A stretch of DNA of 63,786 bases from Paractinoplanes toevensis. GTDB lineage: Bacteria; Actinomycetota; Actinomycetes; Mycobacteriales; Micromonosporaceae. The position numbers and the translations under genes are program-made. A model generated the notes under the pieces. The model was given only the letters and a program-made list of their open reading frames with translations. It was not told the origin of the DNA and searched no databases. Within the stretch, counting starts at the first letter, position 1. The number at the start of each line of letters is the position of its first letter. The DNA lies in NCBI RefSeq assembly GCF_018332695.1, contig NZ_BOQN01000036.1, positions 1 through 63,786 of the forward strand, given 5' to 3'. Below, piece after piece: positions 18,081 through 26,383 of this stretch.

Positions 18081-18952
18081 ACCCCTTCACGTCCCTCTGC
18101 GGCGTCTACGGCCGTTTCAAGGCCCGCTTGTGCCGCTTGAAGTTCCTCGTGTCGCCGTGCCGCGGCCAGAGCCTCCTGATGACGGTTGATGATCTTCGCC
18201 TCCCGCACCGCCCGCTTTAGCGCTCGAACCCGGTTGAGATTGGCGATCGCGTTCAGGACCGTGGCCGGCATGCCTTCGGCCGGCGGGTAGTTGCGCCAGG
18301 CCACCGCGGCGCAGAACGTGTTCGTGGGCCAGGCGATCCACCGCGCCCCGAACCTGGGGTTGCTGCGCTTGACGTAGGCCGCGCCTTCCTCGAACTGCGC
18401 CAGGAACTCGTGCAGCATGACCATGCCGAACAGACTCAACAGCGCGAGGTAGCCGCCCGCGATCAGGTTGTGACCGGAGTGGGTGTACTCGTAGGCGAAG
18501 TTCACCGTCGCCGAGGCGACCGCGGCACCCCACACCACCCGGTAGCAGCGATCCGGGGCTTTCCGCATGCGTACCGCGCGGAAGGCGAGGAACGCGAACG
18601 TCACGCTGACCCCGTCCAGGGTGCCCGGGACCAGGTATTCCCAGCCGTCGTGCCAGCCCAGTACGTCCCGGCCGAAGGCGATCAGTCCATGGAACGAGCC
18701 GGCCAGCACCATCGCCCAGCACAACCCGGCCGGGATCAGGGCGGCCACCGTCAACGCTGCATCCCGCTTCCGAGCGGCGTCACCGCCCACCAGGTGCGGG
18801 TCGGCAGCCCGCTCGCCGGCCCGCCGCATCCGCCGCCGCGCGCTGGACCACGTCACGAGGGTGGCGACCAGATTGGCGGCCACCAGGACCACCACCCAGA
18901 CTCCCGGAGGCACTCGCTCCGCGAACTCCGAGACCCTCTCCCAGGTGCTCAT
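18077..18952 (-). CDS. DUF2637 membrane protein of actinomycete mobile elements
   Basis: 291 residues with four hydrophobic segments: near 17-35 (GVWVVVLVAANLVATLV), 68-90, 105-125 and 150-185. This is the DUF2637 pattern found in plasmid and integrative-element genes of Streptomyces and Micromonosporaceae, where the protein is thought to sit near conjugation or spread functions. The C-terminal ~80 residues are basic and helical (RALKRAVREAKIINRHQEAL). A block here, AEGMPATVLNAIANL, recurs in the tail of the MFS gene at 35.2 kb. With the coupled small gene downstream and a tRNA fragment 400 bp upstream, it marks the remains of an integrated element. No integrase, replication or FtsK-like transfer gene is present in the window. 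Confidence 0.75.
   Translation of the reverse strand: MSTWERVSEFAERVPPGVWVVVLVAANLVATLVTWSSARRRMRRAGERAADPHLVGGDAARKRDAALTVAALIPAGLCWAMVLAGSFHGLIAFGRDVLGWHDGWEYLVPGTLDGVSVTFAFLAFRAVRMRKAPDRCYRVVWGAAVASATVNFAYEYTHSGHNLIAGGYLALLSLFGMVMLHEFLAQFEEGAAYVKRSNPRFGARWIAWPTNTFCAAVAWRNYPPAEGMPATVLNAIANLNRVRALKRAVREAKIINRHQEALAAARRHEELQAAQAGLETAVDAAEGREGV
18236..18280 (-). repeat. 45-bp block shared with 35244-35288
   Basis: By eye, 39 of 45 bases match the block inside the 3' end of the MFS gene, in the same orientation and reading frame. Here it encodes AEGMPATVLNAIANL within the DUF2637 protein. Weaker similarity continues about 25 bp further in the downstream coding direction. Confidence 0.7.
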
Positions 18953-19228
18953 CGCGCACCCGCCACCATGATGGCCAAACGTTCAGCCGACACCGGCAGA
19001 GGCAGCGTTACCGCTACCAGCCCTGCAGTCGGAACGGAAGCGGCCTGGCAACGGTCAGATGCCACACTCACTTCGCAGACACCTGGCTGTCTGGTGTTAC
19101 CAGAACGGTCAAGTCCGCGAGCAGCGCCGGACCACGAAAACGTACATATGGTAGTTAACTGCATAGTTGACCTCCGTCTTGGAGGCCCCGAAGCGGCGCC
19201 GCTCCCCACCAAATTTGTTGGGGAAATT

Positions 19229-19266
19229 GTTGGGGAACGACGCCGGACCTACCCGTACGAGGCCGG
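19229..19266 (+). repeat. 38-bp direct repeat, copy 1
   Basis: Starts gttggggaacgacgccggac and matches 28032-28069 at 35 of 38 bases by eye, in direct orientation. It lies 86 bp before the tRNA-Gly fragment. It may be a conserved end sequence of an integrated element. Confidence 0.75.
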
Positions 19267-19351
19267 ACCGAGCCGGAAGCCGCTGCAACGCAGCCGCAGC
19301 TCAGAGGCCCTTTTCAGGACTGAACCCGACCGAGCCGGACGAACCAAGCGG

Positions 19352-19397
19352 TTCTTCCAAACTGATTACGCGAGTTCGATTCTCGTCGCCCGCTCCA
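19352..19397 (+). tRNA. 3' fragment of tRNA-Gly (TCC), probable attachment site
   Basis: The sequence runs from the anticodon loop (cttccaa) to an encoded CCA. The T-arm is clear: stem gcgag/ctcgt (19370-19374 and 19382-19386) around the 7-nt loop ttcgatt. Then come the acceptor strand cgcccgc (19387-19393), the discriminator T and CCA (19395-19397). This is the 3' half of an actinomycete glycine tRNA with acceptor GCGGGCG. The 5' half is absent, and the bases before the anticodon loop (cggtt) do not pair with the 3' side of the anticodon stem. The fragment therefore begins in the anticodon loop, which is where tyrosine-integrase crossover sites usually start. Confidence 0.75.
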
Positions 19398-19617
19398 CGT
19401 TTGACCTGCTAGGCGGCATGATCAACAGAACTTGATCAGGCCCCCACGCAACACGCGAGCCGGCGACGCATCCCGTTCAGCCCCAGCTCACAGCGGTCCC
19501 CCTCCAACCGCCACGAACGCCGACCGAGCAGGGCTTCCCGGGCCGATCCATATGCTGGGACCGCCAACGCAGATCAGGCTCATACCGCGACGGACCTAAA
19601 GTTTGGCGTCAGACCGG

Positions 19618-20622
19618 CTACCGACGCCGGCTGTTCCACTCCGCGTCGGCGCGGGCCTCCAGTCCCTCCAGCAGGCGGTCGAGCGACGGCAGCGCGGCCA
19701 CGAGCCGTTCCTGGTCGTCGGCGGGCAACTCGGCGAGCACCTCGGCGAGCACTTCCGCGCGGCCCTGACGGAACGTGTGGAGCACGTCCTGGCCGTGTTC
19801 GGTGGCTCGAAGCAGCACCGAGCGACCGTCGGCCGCCGACCGTTCCCGCTCCACCAGGCCGTCCGTCACCAGAACGCGCAGGGAGTTGCTGACGGTCGGC
19901 CGAGCCAGCCGGAGTTCCTCGGCGAGACGGGCCGGGGACAGCTCACCACCGGACACGAGCTTGCGCAGGATCTGTACCTGCGACTCCATGGCCGGCATCT
20001 CCTCCGAGCCTTTGGTGGCGTCGTAGACGCCGCGCCACAGCGCCGGTAGCAGGTGGGCGAGATGCTTCGGAGTGTCGGCGTCGGGGGCGGAGAACGGCGA
20101 TTGGGCGCCGGCGGGCAGGTCCACCTCGAATGCGTTGAGCAGCATCGCCAGCATGGCGAAGGTGCCGAGCGCCGCGACGAGCTCGACGAGGCCCGGTTCG
20201 CCGAACCGGTCACGGGCGGCGGCGTACGTTTCGTCGGTGATGGTGTGCCGGGTGAGCAGTTCGCTGGTGAACCGGTAGAGGTCCGCCTCGTCCGCGGCGG
20301 GAAATTCGGGCGGCAGGCCGTCTGCCAGGCGCTGCAGCGCGCTGGCATCCACCCCGGCTTCGGCCGCCTTGCCGAGGTGGGCGAGCCACGAGTGGTCGGC
20401 ACCGTAGTGGCGGGCCGTGACCAGCAGGGCCAGCTCGCGCAGCCGAGGTGGCAGGGACGACTCGTACAGGCAGAACGAGGACAGCAGCTCGACTCGCTCG
20501 CACAGTTGCGGGCTGCGCATCAGCACGCTGAACGGCCCGTTCAGCGGCCCGCGCCGGCCGATGATCCGGTCGATCAGCTCGGCCTGCTCCGAGTCCATGC
20601 CGGACAGCGGTCCGAGTCGCAT
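19618..20622 (-). CDS. Fusion of carboxymuconolactone-decarboxylase-like domain and MarR-type DNA-binding domain
   Basis: 334 residues. Residues ~25-145 match the carboxymuconolactone decarboxylase/AhpD-like helical fold (LPPRLRELALLVTARHYGAD, then LAHLGKAAEAGV), without the CxxC of true AhpD peroxidases. Residues ~215-325 are a MarR winged helix (LARPTVSNSLRVLVTDGLVERE, then SAADGRSVLLRATEHG). It lies 45 bp after the permease gene at the end of the ABC transporter operon. I infer a regulator whose N-terminal domain senses a ligand handled by the transporter. The decarboxylase-like domain may be sensory only, because I see no clear catalytic set. This domain order is uncommon. Confidence 0.8.
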   Translation of the reverse strand: MRLGPLSGMDSEQAELIDRIIGRRGPLNGPFSVLMRSPQLCERVELLSSFCLYESSLPPRLRELALLVTARHYGADHSWLAHLGKAAEAGVDASALQRLADGLPPEFPAADEADLYRFTSELLTRHTITDETYAAARDRFGEPGLVELVAALGTFAMLAMLLNAFEVDLPAGAQSPFSAPDADTPKHLAHLLPALWRGVYDATKGSEEMPAMESQVQILRKLVSGGELSPARLAEELRLARPTVSNSLRVLVTDGLVERERSAADGRSVLLRATEHGQDVLHTFRQGRAEVLAEVLAELPADDQERLVAALPSLDRLLEGLEARADAEWNSRRR

Positions 20623-20667
20623 GAAGAGTCCTTTCGTCGATTGGTTTGAGATGGCAGACCGGCACGG

Positions 20668-21486
20668 TCAGCCGGTCGTGCCGCCTTCGGTCAGGCCGGC
20701 CAGCACCCGGCGCTGCATGATGATGTACGCGGCCAGCAGCGGCAGGCTGGTCAGGATCACGTGGGCAAAAACCAGATTCCAGCGCAGGCCGTACGTCGAT
20801 GACGACGCGAACTGATAGAGCGTGAGCGGGAGCGTGACCCGGCCCGGCCCCTGGAGCAGGAACAGCGCGAAGAAGAAGTCGTTCCACACGTTGATCACCA
20901 GCAGGACAGCCCCGGTGAACAGCGCGGGCGACAGCAGCGGAAGCACGATGCGCCGGTATACCTGCCAGCGGCCGGCCCCGTCGAGCTGGGCGGCCTCCTC
21001 CCAGTCGGTCGGCAGGGAGCGCACGAAGCCCGTACACAAGAAAATGACCATGCCGAGGCGGGTGCCGACGATGGTCAGCAGGTAGCCGAGACGGGATCCG
21101 TTGAGGCCGAGCTGGGTCAGCGTGTAGACGGTCGGGATGATCGCCGGCGGCAGGACGACCGAGAGCACCGAGACGTAGTAGGTGACGCGCAGCGAACGGC
21201 GCGGCGATCTGGCGTAGGCCCAGGCCGCCATCGAGCCGAGCAGCAGCACGACGAGGATGCTCGGTACCGCCATCAGCAGGCTGTTGCCGAGGCCCACCAG
21301 ATATCGGCCCTGATGCAGGACGGTGGAGTAGTTCGCGCCGCCGTTGAAGTGCGACGGCAGGCCGATCGACAGGAGTGAGGCGTCGCTCTCGGTCTTGACC
21401 GAGTTGACCACCAGGAGCCAGAGAGGCAGCACGATCCACGGGATCGCGAACAGCGACAACAGGACGTAGCGGCGGGCGGCGGCCAT
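20668..21486 (-). CDS. Carbohydrate ABC transporter permease (MalG type)
   Basis: 272 residues with six predicted membrane segments and the permease EAA loop (EEAAQLDGAGRWQVYRRIVLP) that contacts the ATPase. The size and C-terminal pattern (VLAGLTEGGTTG) fit the MalG/UgpE branch (CUT1 family), and it sits beside a MalF-type partner. The ATG at 21486 overlaps the stop of the upstream permease by one base, so the two are coupled. No ATPase gene is in the operon; such CUT1 systems in actinomycetes commonly borrow a shared MsiK-type ATPase. Confidence 0.9.
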   Translation of the reverse strand: MAAARRYVLLSLFAIPWIVLPLWLLVVNSVKTESDASLLSIGLPSHFNGGANYSTVLHQGRYLVGLGNSLLMAVPSILVVLLLGSMAAWAYARSPRRSLRVTYYVSVLSVVLPPAIIPTVYTLTQLGLNGSRLGYLLTIVGTRLGMVIFLCTGFVRSLPTDWEEAAQLDGAGRWQVYRRIVLPLLSPALFTGAVLLVINVWNDFFFALFLLQGPGRVTLPLTLYQFASSSTYGLRWNLVFAHVILTSLPLLAAYIIMQRRVLAGLTEGGTTG

Positions 21487-22382
21487 CACATCGGTACCTC
21501 TCGGCGACGCAGCCAGGTGATCAGCGGTACGGCGGTGACCACGACCAGCAGGGTGACGACTAGGCCGAGCGCGCTGGCCTGCCCGAAGTAGCTCTGCCCG
21601 TACTGCAGGTAGAGGGCCACGTTGAGCAGGGTGGTGGCATCCCCGGGGCCGCCGCCGGTGGTGGCGAAGACGGCGTCGAGCGCACTGAACGCGCCGACCA
21701 GCGTGATTACCACGTTGAACGTCACGGCCGGGGCGAGCAGCGGGAACTTGACCGACCAGAAGCGGCGCCACGGGCCGGCGCCGTCGATCCGGGCGGCCTC
21801 GGTCAGCTGGGCCGGGATCCGGTTGAGCCCGGCGATGTAGACGAGCGTGGCCAGCCCGCTCCACTTCCAGGCGTCGATGCAGGCGACCGTGACCAGCGCC
21901 GAGACGCCGTGCCCGAGGTAGGCGTAGTGGATCGAGCCGGGCAGCACGGCGCTGAGGAAGTCGTTGGCCGGCCCGTCCGGGCTGAGCACAGCCGACCAGA
22001 TGTAACCGGCGGCGAGCGGCGACATCAGGACCGGGATGAAGAAGATCGACCGGAAGATGGTGTTCACCCGGTTCGTCTTTTCGAGGGCCGTGGCCAGGGC
22101 GAGTCCGACGCCGTTCTGCACGGCCATGGTGATGACCGCGTAGATCACCGTGATCCGGATCGCGTGGCCGAGGATGCCGAGCTGGTTGAGCAGCTCGAAG
22201 TTGGTCAGCCCGGTCCAGCTGAGGGTGTCGCTGTAGCCGGTCCACCGGACGAACGCGAAGACCGCATTCGCCAGGAAGGGCACCAGAAAGAACACCAGCA
22301 CGAGTACGACCGACGGCAGCGCGAAGAGGGCGAGGCCCGGCCGGAGCCGCCCGGTCCTGGAGCGTTCGGCGACGGTGGCCAT
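21486..22382 (-). CDS. Carbohydrate ABC transporter permease (MalF type)
   Basis: 298 residues, six membrane segments, EAA loop EAARIDGAGPWRRFWSVKFP at about residues 200-220. It lies 1 bp after the binding-protein gene and overlaps the next permease, forming a tight operon: binding protein, MalF-type, MalG-type, CMD-MarR. The substrate is not evident from the permease sequence. The neighbouring ceramidase-like genes suggest something other than a common sugar. Confidence 0.9.
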   Translation of the reverse strand: MATVAERSRTGRLRPGLALFALPSVVLVLVFFLVPFLANAVFAFVRWTGYSDTLSWTGLTNFELLNQLGILGHAIRITVIYAVITMAVQNGVGLALATALEKTNRVNTIFRSIFFIPVLMSPLAAGYIWSAVLSPDGPANDFLSAVLPGSIHYAYLGHGVSALVTVACIDAWKWSGLATLVYIAGLNRIPAQLTEAARIDGAGPWRRFWSVKFPLLAPAVTFNVVITLVGAFSALDAVFATTGGGPGDATTLLNVALYLQYGQSYFGQASALGLVVTLLVVVTAVPLITWLRRREVPM

Positions 22383-22383
22383 T

Positions 22384-23694
22384 TCACTTGCCCATCGCGG
22401 CCTGGGCCTGCAGGAGATAGGTCTGCATCTTGTCCGCGGTCTGCTGCGGGTTCTCCTGGCCGGCGAGCAGCTTGTCGACCTCCGGGCCGAAGTTGTTGAA
22501 ACCGGGCAGCTGCGAGATGACCGTCAGCCCGGCACCGGCCTGGTAGGCGGCCTGCACCTCCTGCCACAGCCCCTGCAACTGCGGGCCACCCGTACCGCTG
22601 AGGGTCGGCGGGGCGCCGGAGGCCTGGACGTAGTCGGCGTAGCCCTTGCCGGTGATGAAGTCGACGAAGTCGGCGGCCGCCCGTTCCTTCATGGCGTCAC
22701 CGGTCTTGGGCGCGTAGAACGTGCCCAGGACGGTGGGCGCGTAGTTGGCGAGCTGCTTGGTCGCCGAGACGCCGACGAAGCCGATGGCGTCGTCGACCTT
22801 CTTCGTGTCGCCGCCCGCGATGGTGTCGAGCTGGCTGATGCTGTCGGAGTTCTGCGCGACGAAGGCCGTCCTGCCGTCCAGCAGCGCCTTCAGCGAGTCG
22901 GTCCACTTGGCGGTGGTGGCGTCTGCGTTGAAGCATCCGGAGGTGCGCAGCGAGTCGAACGCCTTGAGCCCGGCGACGAGTGGCCCGTTCCTGTCGCTGA
23001 CTTTCGCCCTGCCGGCGTTGACGTCGTCGGAGTAGGCGGCGCCGACGTTGGACTCGGCCATGTAGTTCCAGCCGGCCAGGATCTGCGGCGGCCACCCGTC
23101 ACCGCCGGCCACGTAGATCGGGGTGACGCCGGCCGTCTTCAGCTTGGCGCAGTCCGCAGTCAGGTCGGCGTAGCTGGTCGGCGCGGCGATGCCGGCCTTG
23201 GCCAGGACCTGCTTGTTGTAGAAGAGGCCGGACACCGACGGGAAGCCGATCGACGCGGCGTACACCTTGCCGTCGATGTTGCCGGCGACCTTGGCCAGGT
23301 CGCCCTCTTTGGCGACGAAGGCCAGACTGCTCAGGTCGAGCATGGTGTTCGCACCGTTCAGCGCGAGCAGGTCGGTCTTGTTGCCGTGCCATTCGAGCAG
23401 ATCGGGTCGTTCGCCGGTCGCCCACTTCGACTGGATCGTCGGCGGATAGGTCGCGGACGGGACGTCGACGAGCTGGATGGTGTTGCCGGAGGCTGTTTCG
23501 TACTTTTGGTAAAGGTCGAGCAGGGCCTGGGGATCGGCCGTGTTGTGCCACAGGGTGAGCGTCACGCCGGTCGGGGCGCTGCCCGCGGTGTTCACGGCGG
23601 CGGGGGTGTCGGACGAGCCGCCGCCGCAGGCGGAGACGGCGAGCCCCGCAACGACGGATGCCGCGAGCGCGGACCGCCGGATCGATGTCCTCAT
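22384..23694 (-). CDS. Extracellular solute-binding lipoprotein of the ABC transporter
   Basis: 436 residues. A lipoprotein signal peptide ends in the lipobox AVSAC at about residue 22, followed by a Gly/Ser linker. The mature part begins VTLTLWHNTADPQALLDLY, the usual start of CUT1 (family 1) sugar-binding proteins, and keeps the WHGNKTDLL and GFPSVSGLFYNKQVL motifs. The ATG at 23694 has a gaggag SD about 9 nt upstream. A second in-frame ATG seven bases further upstream belongs to another frame and is rejected. It is the first gene of the operon and is anchored outside the membrane. Confidence 0.9.
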   Translation of the reverse strand: MRTSIRRSALAASVVAGLAVSACGGGSSDTPAAVNTAGSAPTGVTLTLWHNTADPQALLDLYQKYETASGNTIQLVDVPSATYPPTIQSKWATGERPDLLEWHGNKTDLLALNGANTMLDLSSLAFVAKEGDLAKVAGNIDGKVYAASIGFPSVSGLFYNKQVLAKAGIAAPTSYADLTADCAKLKTAGVTPIYVAGGDGWPPQILAGWNYMAESNVGAAYSDDVNAGRAKVSDRNGPLVAGLKAFDSLRTSGCFNADATTAKWTDSLKALLDGRTAFVAQNSDSISQLDTIAGGDTKKVDDAIGFVGVSATKQLANYAPTVLGTFYAPKTGDAMKERAAADFVDFITGKGYADYVQASGAPPTLSGTGGPQLQGLWQEVQAAYQAGAGLTVISQLPGFNNFGPEVDKLLAGQENPQQTADKMQTYLLQAQAAMGK

Positions 23695-23843
23695 CTTTCA
23701 TCTCTCCTCGTCGAAGTCACCGAAGTTGCAGGTGTAGCCCGACGGTATTGCTGGCAAAACTATTTTTTAACCGAGGCGTACGCACGCTTAGGTTGCGCGC
23801 TCGTAGAGCCTCCTCCCGAGCCCGGGTCTGATAGACGAGACGG
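23695..23843. promoter_or_regulatory. Divergent intergenic region for ABC operon and ceramidase-like gene
   Basis: 149 bp between two divergent starts. It has an unusual A/T run (actattttttaacc, about 23758-23771) next to the imperfect palindrome ttgctggcaa (23748-23757). Both promoters must lie here, and the palindrome could bind the MarR-like fusion protein of the operon. That assignment is inference; no clean -35/-10 pair is obvious. Confidence 0.4.
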
Positions 23844-24995
23844 ATGCCCGAGATCACTTCGTCCCTGCTCGCCGGCGCCGGCCGCACCCGGATCGCTCTG
23901 CCCGCCGAACTCTTCCCCGTCGACGGCTTCGTGGCCGAGCGTGATCCGCTGCACGCCCGGGTCGTGCTCCTCGAACGGGACGGACGCCGGATCGCCCTGG
24001 CCGTCCTCGACCAGACCTCGATCGGGGCCGACTCGCTGGCCGGGATCATCAGCGCCCTGACCCGGGCAGCCGAGGTGGGCCCCACACAGGTGCTCGTCTG
24101 CGCCAGCCACACGTTCTCGGCGCCGCACGTCGTGCCGGACGGTCCGCCGGAACTGCAGCGCGCGCTCGAGGACGCCGTCGAGGACGCCGCCCGCCGGGCC
24201 GCCCGGATGCGACCGGCCCGGATCGGGTTCGCGACCGGAACCGCCGACGTCAACGTCAACCGGGACGTACCGACGCCCGACGGCTGGTGGCTCGGCGCGA
24301 ACGAGACCGGGCCGTCCGACAAGGAACTGGGGATCCTGCGGATCGACGACGAGCACGGCAACCCGATCGCCGTGCTGATGAACTACGCGGTCCAGGCCTC
24401 CGCGGTGCACGACTCCGGCGAGAAGGTGGTCAGCGCCGACCTCGCCGGCGCCGCGGCCGCCCACGTCGAACAGGCCTACCCCGGTGCCGTGGCCCTGTTC
24501 CTGGTCGGCGCGGCCGGCGATCAGGCACCCACCCGGACCGGCGAACACCTCGGTGCCGCCGCGGTCGATGCGGTTGAGTGCGCGACCGGCACCGTCGCGA
24601 CGCCCCGGATCCGGCTCGTGCACGACAAGGTCGAGGTCGGGGCGCAGCCGCTGCCACGGCGCGAGGACATCCGGCCGCAACGCGCCTACGACTACCGGGC
24701 GGCGGGTGTCACGGCCGTGCCGCTGTGGGCGGTCCGCATCGGCGGCCTGGCGATCGCCGCCGTGCAGGCGGAGCTCACCTGCGTGACCGGCCGGTGGATC
24801 AAGGACAACTCACCGTTCCCGGCCACGTTCGTGGTGACAATGGCCAACGGGGCGGCGAAGTACCTGGCCGACGCGGGAAGCTACGGGCGCATCACGTACG
24901 CCGCGATGAACTCGAAGTACGCGGCGGGCAGCGCCGAACTCGTGGCCACCCGTCTCGTCGAAACCCTACGAGGCCTCGCGGATCATCCGGCTTAG
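23844..24995 (+). CDS. Neutral ceramidase-like protein lacking zinc ligands
   Basis: 383 residues, no signal peptide, clearly related to its neighbour at 24966-26201 and to the N-terminal domain of neutral/alkaline ceramidases (DVNVNRD, NYAVQASAVHD, DLAGAAAAHVEQ, GAAGDQAP). Two zinc-binding positions differ from the family: the HTH motif reads SHTFSAPH, and the histidine after NYAV is Gln. If these are the real ligands, this copy cannot bind zinc in the usual way and is probably not a hydrolase of the usual kind. The last 30 bp overlap the convergent paralogue. A non-catalytic partner or a substrate-binding role is possible. Confidence 0.75.
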   Translation: MPEITSSLLAGAGRTRIALPAELFPVDGFVAERDPLHARVVLLERDGRRIALAVLDQTSIGADSLAGIISALTRAAEVGPTQVLVCASHTFSAPHVVPDGPPELQRALEDAVEDAARRAARMRPARIGFATGTADVNVNRDVPTPDGWWLGANETGPSDKELGILRIDDEHGNPIAVLMNYAVQASAVHDSGEKVVSADLAGAAAAHVEQAYPGAVALFLVGAAGDQAPTRTGEHLGAAAVDAVECATGTVATPRIRLVHDKVEVGAQPLPRREDIRPQRAYDYRAAGVTAVPLWAVRIGGLAIAAVQAELTCVTGRWIKDNSPFPATFVVTMANGAAKYLADAGSYGRITYAAMNSKYAAGSAELVATRLVETLRGLADHPA

Positions 24996-26201
24996 CCCGT
25001 CCACGATCCCCGGCTCCGCGTGGCCGCGCACGATCGGGCAGCCGTTCACCGAGTGCACCGGCCGGTCGAACGCCTCGTCGGCCGGCAGATATCCGATCCG
25101 GTCGTTGGCGATCGACACCAGGATCGTCCGCGCCAGCGGCGACCGTGCGGCCAGGCGCCGGTAGACCGTCGTGGTCACCTCCCCCGACACCCCGGCCAGC
25201 GCTACGTCACCGATCAGGATCAGCGACAGCCGCAGGTCCACGCTGTCGACCTCGGCCTGCACCATGCTCGCCAGCACATCGCGCCCCTTCTTCACCGGGC
25301 ACGGCACGACCTCCTCGGCCGCCCGCAGGCGCACCTCCGGCACCAGCTCGCCGATGCCGCCCGCCACCCGGACGACCTCGGCGCCGAGCACCAGCCCCTG
25401 CGCGGCGACCGCCGCGTAGGCGAACGCCCGTTCCGCCTCGGTGGGCATCCGGCCGTGCGGGCCGAACCCGCCGGCGAAACCCTCCAGCGACACCCGCGGG
25501 TTCTGGTCACCGAGCGCTCCCGGCGTGAACATTGCCACGCCGCCGATCATCTCCTCGACATGCCGCATCGCCGCGCCGGCCAGATCCCCGCTCACCTCGC
25601 GGGTCCACAACGCCACCGTCGAGTGCACCGCGTAGTTGGCCACGACGGCGATCGGGTCTCCGGCCATCGAGGCGAGGCGGAGCACCCAGACCCGCGGATC
25701 CGTCGGCCCGTCCAGGTTGTACCCCAGGCGCCAGCCGCCATCGGCGTACATCTCGCGGTTGACGTTGATCGCCGCATGCCCGGAACTGATCCCGAAGCGC
25801 GCCGGACGCGCGGCCGCGCGCGCCGCGCGCAGGGCCGCCAGGACCTGGTCGAAGACCCAGCCGGTGTACGCCGCCGACTCCGGACCGCCGTTGTGCGCCA
25901 GCGCGCCCGGCGACACCGTCCCGAGCCGTGGCGCGTTGTGGGTGTGCGTCGCGGTGATCATGACGTGCGCCGCCGGGATGCCCAGCTCGGCCTCGATCCG
26001 GGCCCGCAGCGGGCGCATGTCGCCACACTCGATCAGATCCGCCGAGATCAGCGCCACCTCGCTCACCCCGTCGTGCAGGACCAGGGCTCGGACATGGATC
26101 GGGTCGTGCACGCCGACAAACGACGTACCGCCTATCGGATTGAGCGCCGTCAGGTCGGCCGGCGTGATGTCGACCTTGGCGGCCCCTGCCGTGAAAGCCA
26201 T
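24966..26201 (-). CDS. Neutral/alkaline ceramidase-like amidohydrolase
   Basis: 411 residues, no signal peptide, so likely cytoplasmic, unlike the secreted bacterial ceramidases of ~650 residues, and lacking their C-terminal domain. It starts with the conserved AGAAKVDITPADL and keeps the zinc motif ATHTHNAPR (about residues 103-111), NVNREMY, NYAVHSTVALW and GALGDQNPR. Family knowledge says these proteins hydrolyse an amide bond with one zinc. The real substrate here is unknown; import through the neighbouring ABC transporter is an inference from context. The gene converges on, and overlaps by 30 bp, the degenerate paralogue. Confidence 0.8.
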   Translation of the reverse strand: MAFTAGAAKVDITPADLTALNPIGGTSFVGVHDPIHVRALVLHDGVSEVALISADLIECGDMRPLRARIEAELGIPAAHVMITATHTHNAPRLGTVSPGALAHNGGPESAAYTGWVFDQVLAALRAARAAARPARFGISSGHAAINVNREMYADGGWRLGYNLDGPTDPRVWVLRLASMAGDPIAVVANYAVHSTVALWTREVSGDLAGAAMRHVEEMIGGVAMFTPGALGDQNPRVSLEGFAGGFGPHGRMPTEAERAFAYAAVAAQGLVLGAEVVRVAGGIGELVPEVRLRAAEEVVPCPVKKGRDVLASMVQAEVDSVDLRLSLILIGDVALAGVSGEVTTTVYRRLAARSPLARTILVSIANDRIGYLPADEAFDRPVHSVNGCPIVRGHAEPGIVDGLSRMIREAS

Positions 26202-26383
26202 CGTTGACGTCTCCTCATGGGTGGGTTTGTCAACGAAACTAAACAGCGCAGGGGCTGACCGGCGCGCGGCACCCGGACGCAGATCGCAACCTAAGCTTTC
26301 ACCACGGTGACTTTGTCAACCAGAAAGCCGCAGGGTGAACTGGTACGAGCGCCTCAGAGGGCGTTCTGCGACGCTCTGGTCAA

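Larger units (their letters stand above)
18953..19617. other. Element-end region: att-like tRNA fragment and repeat, no confident gene
   Basis: No open frame here has credible protein content. The stretch holds two copies of ttgttgggga (about 19215-19235), the 38-bp repeat at 19229-19266 and the tRNA-Gly 3' fragment ending at 19397. The plus-strand frame across it reads VGEIVGERRRT and then ASSILVARSTFDL. Strings like these arise when an element's end and a tRNA 3' end are translated, so I read this as an integration junction, not a gene. Confidence 0.6.
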
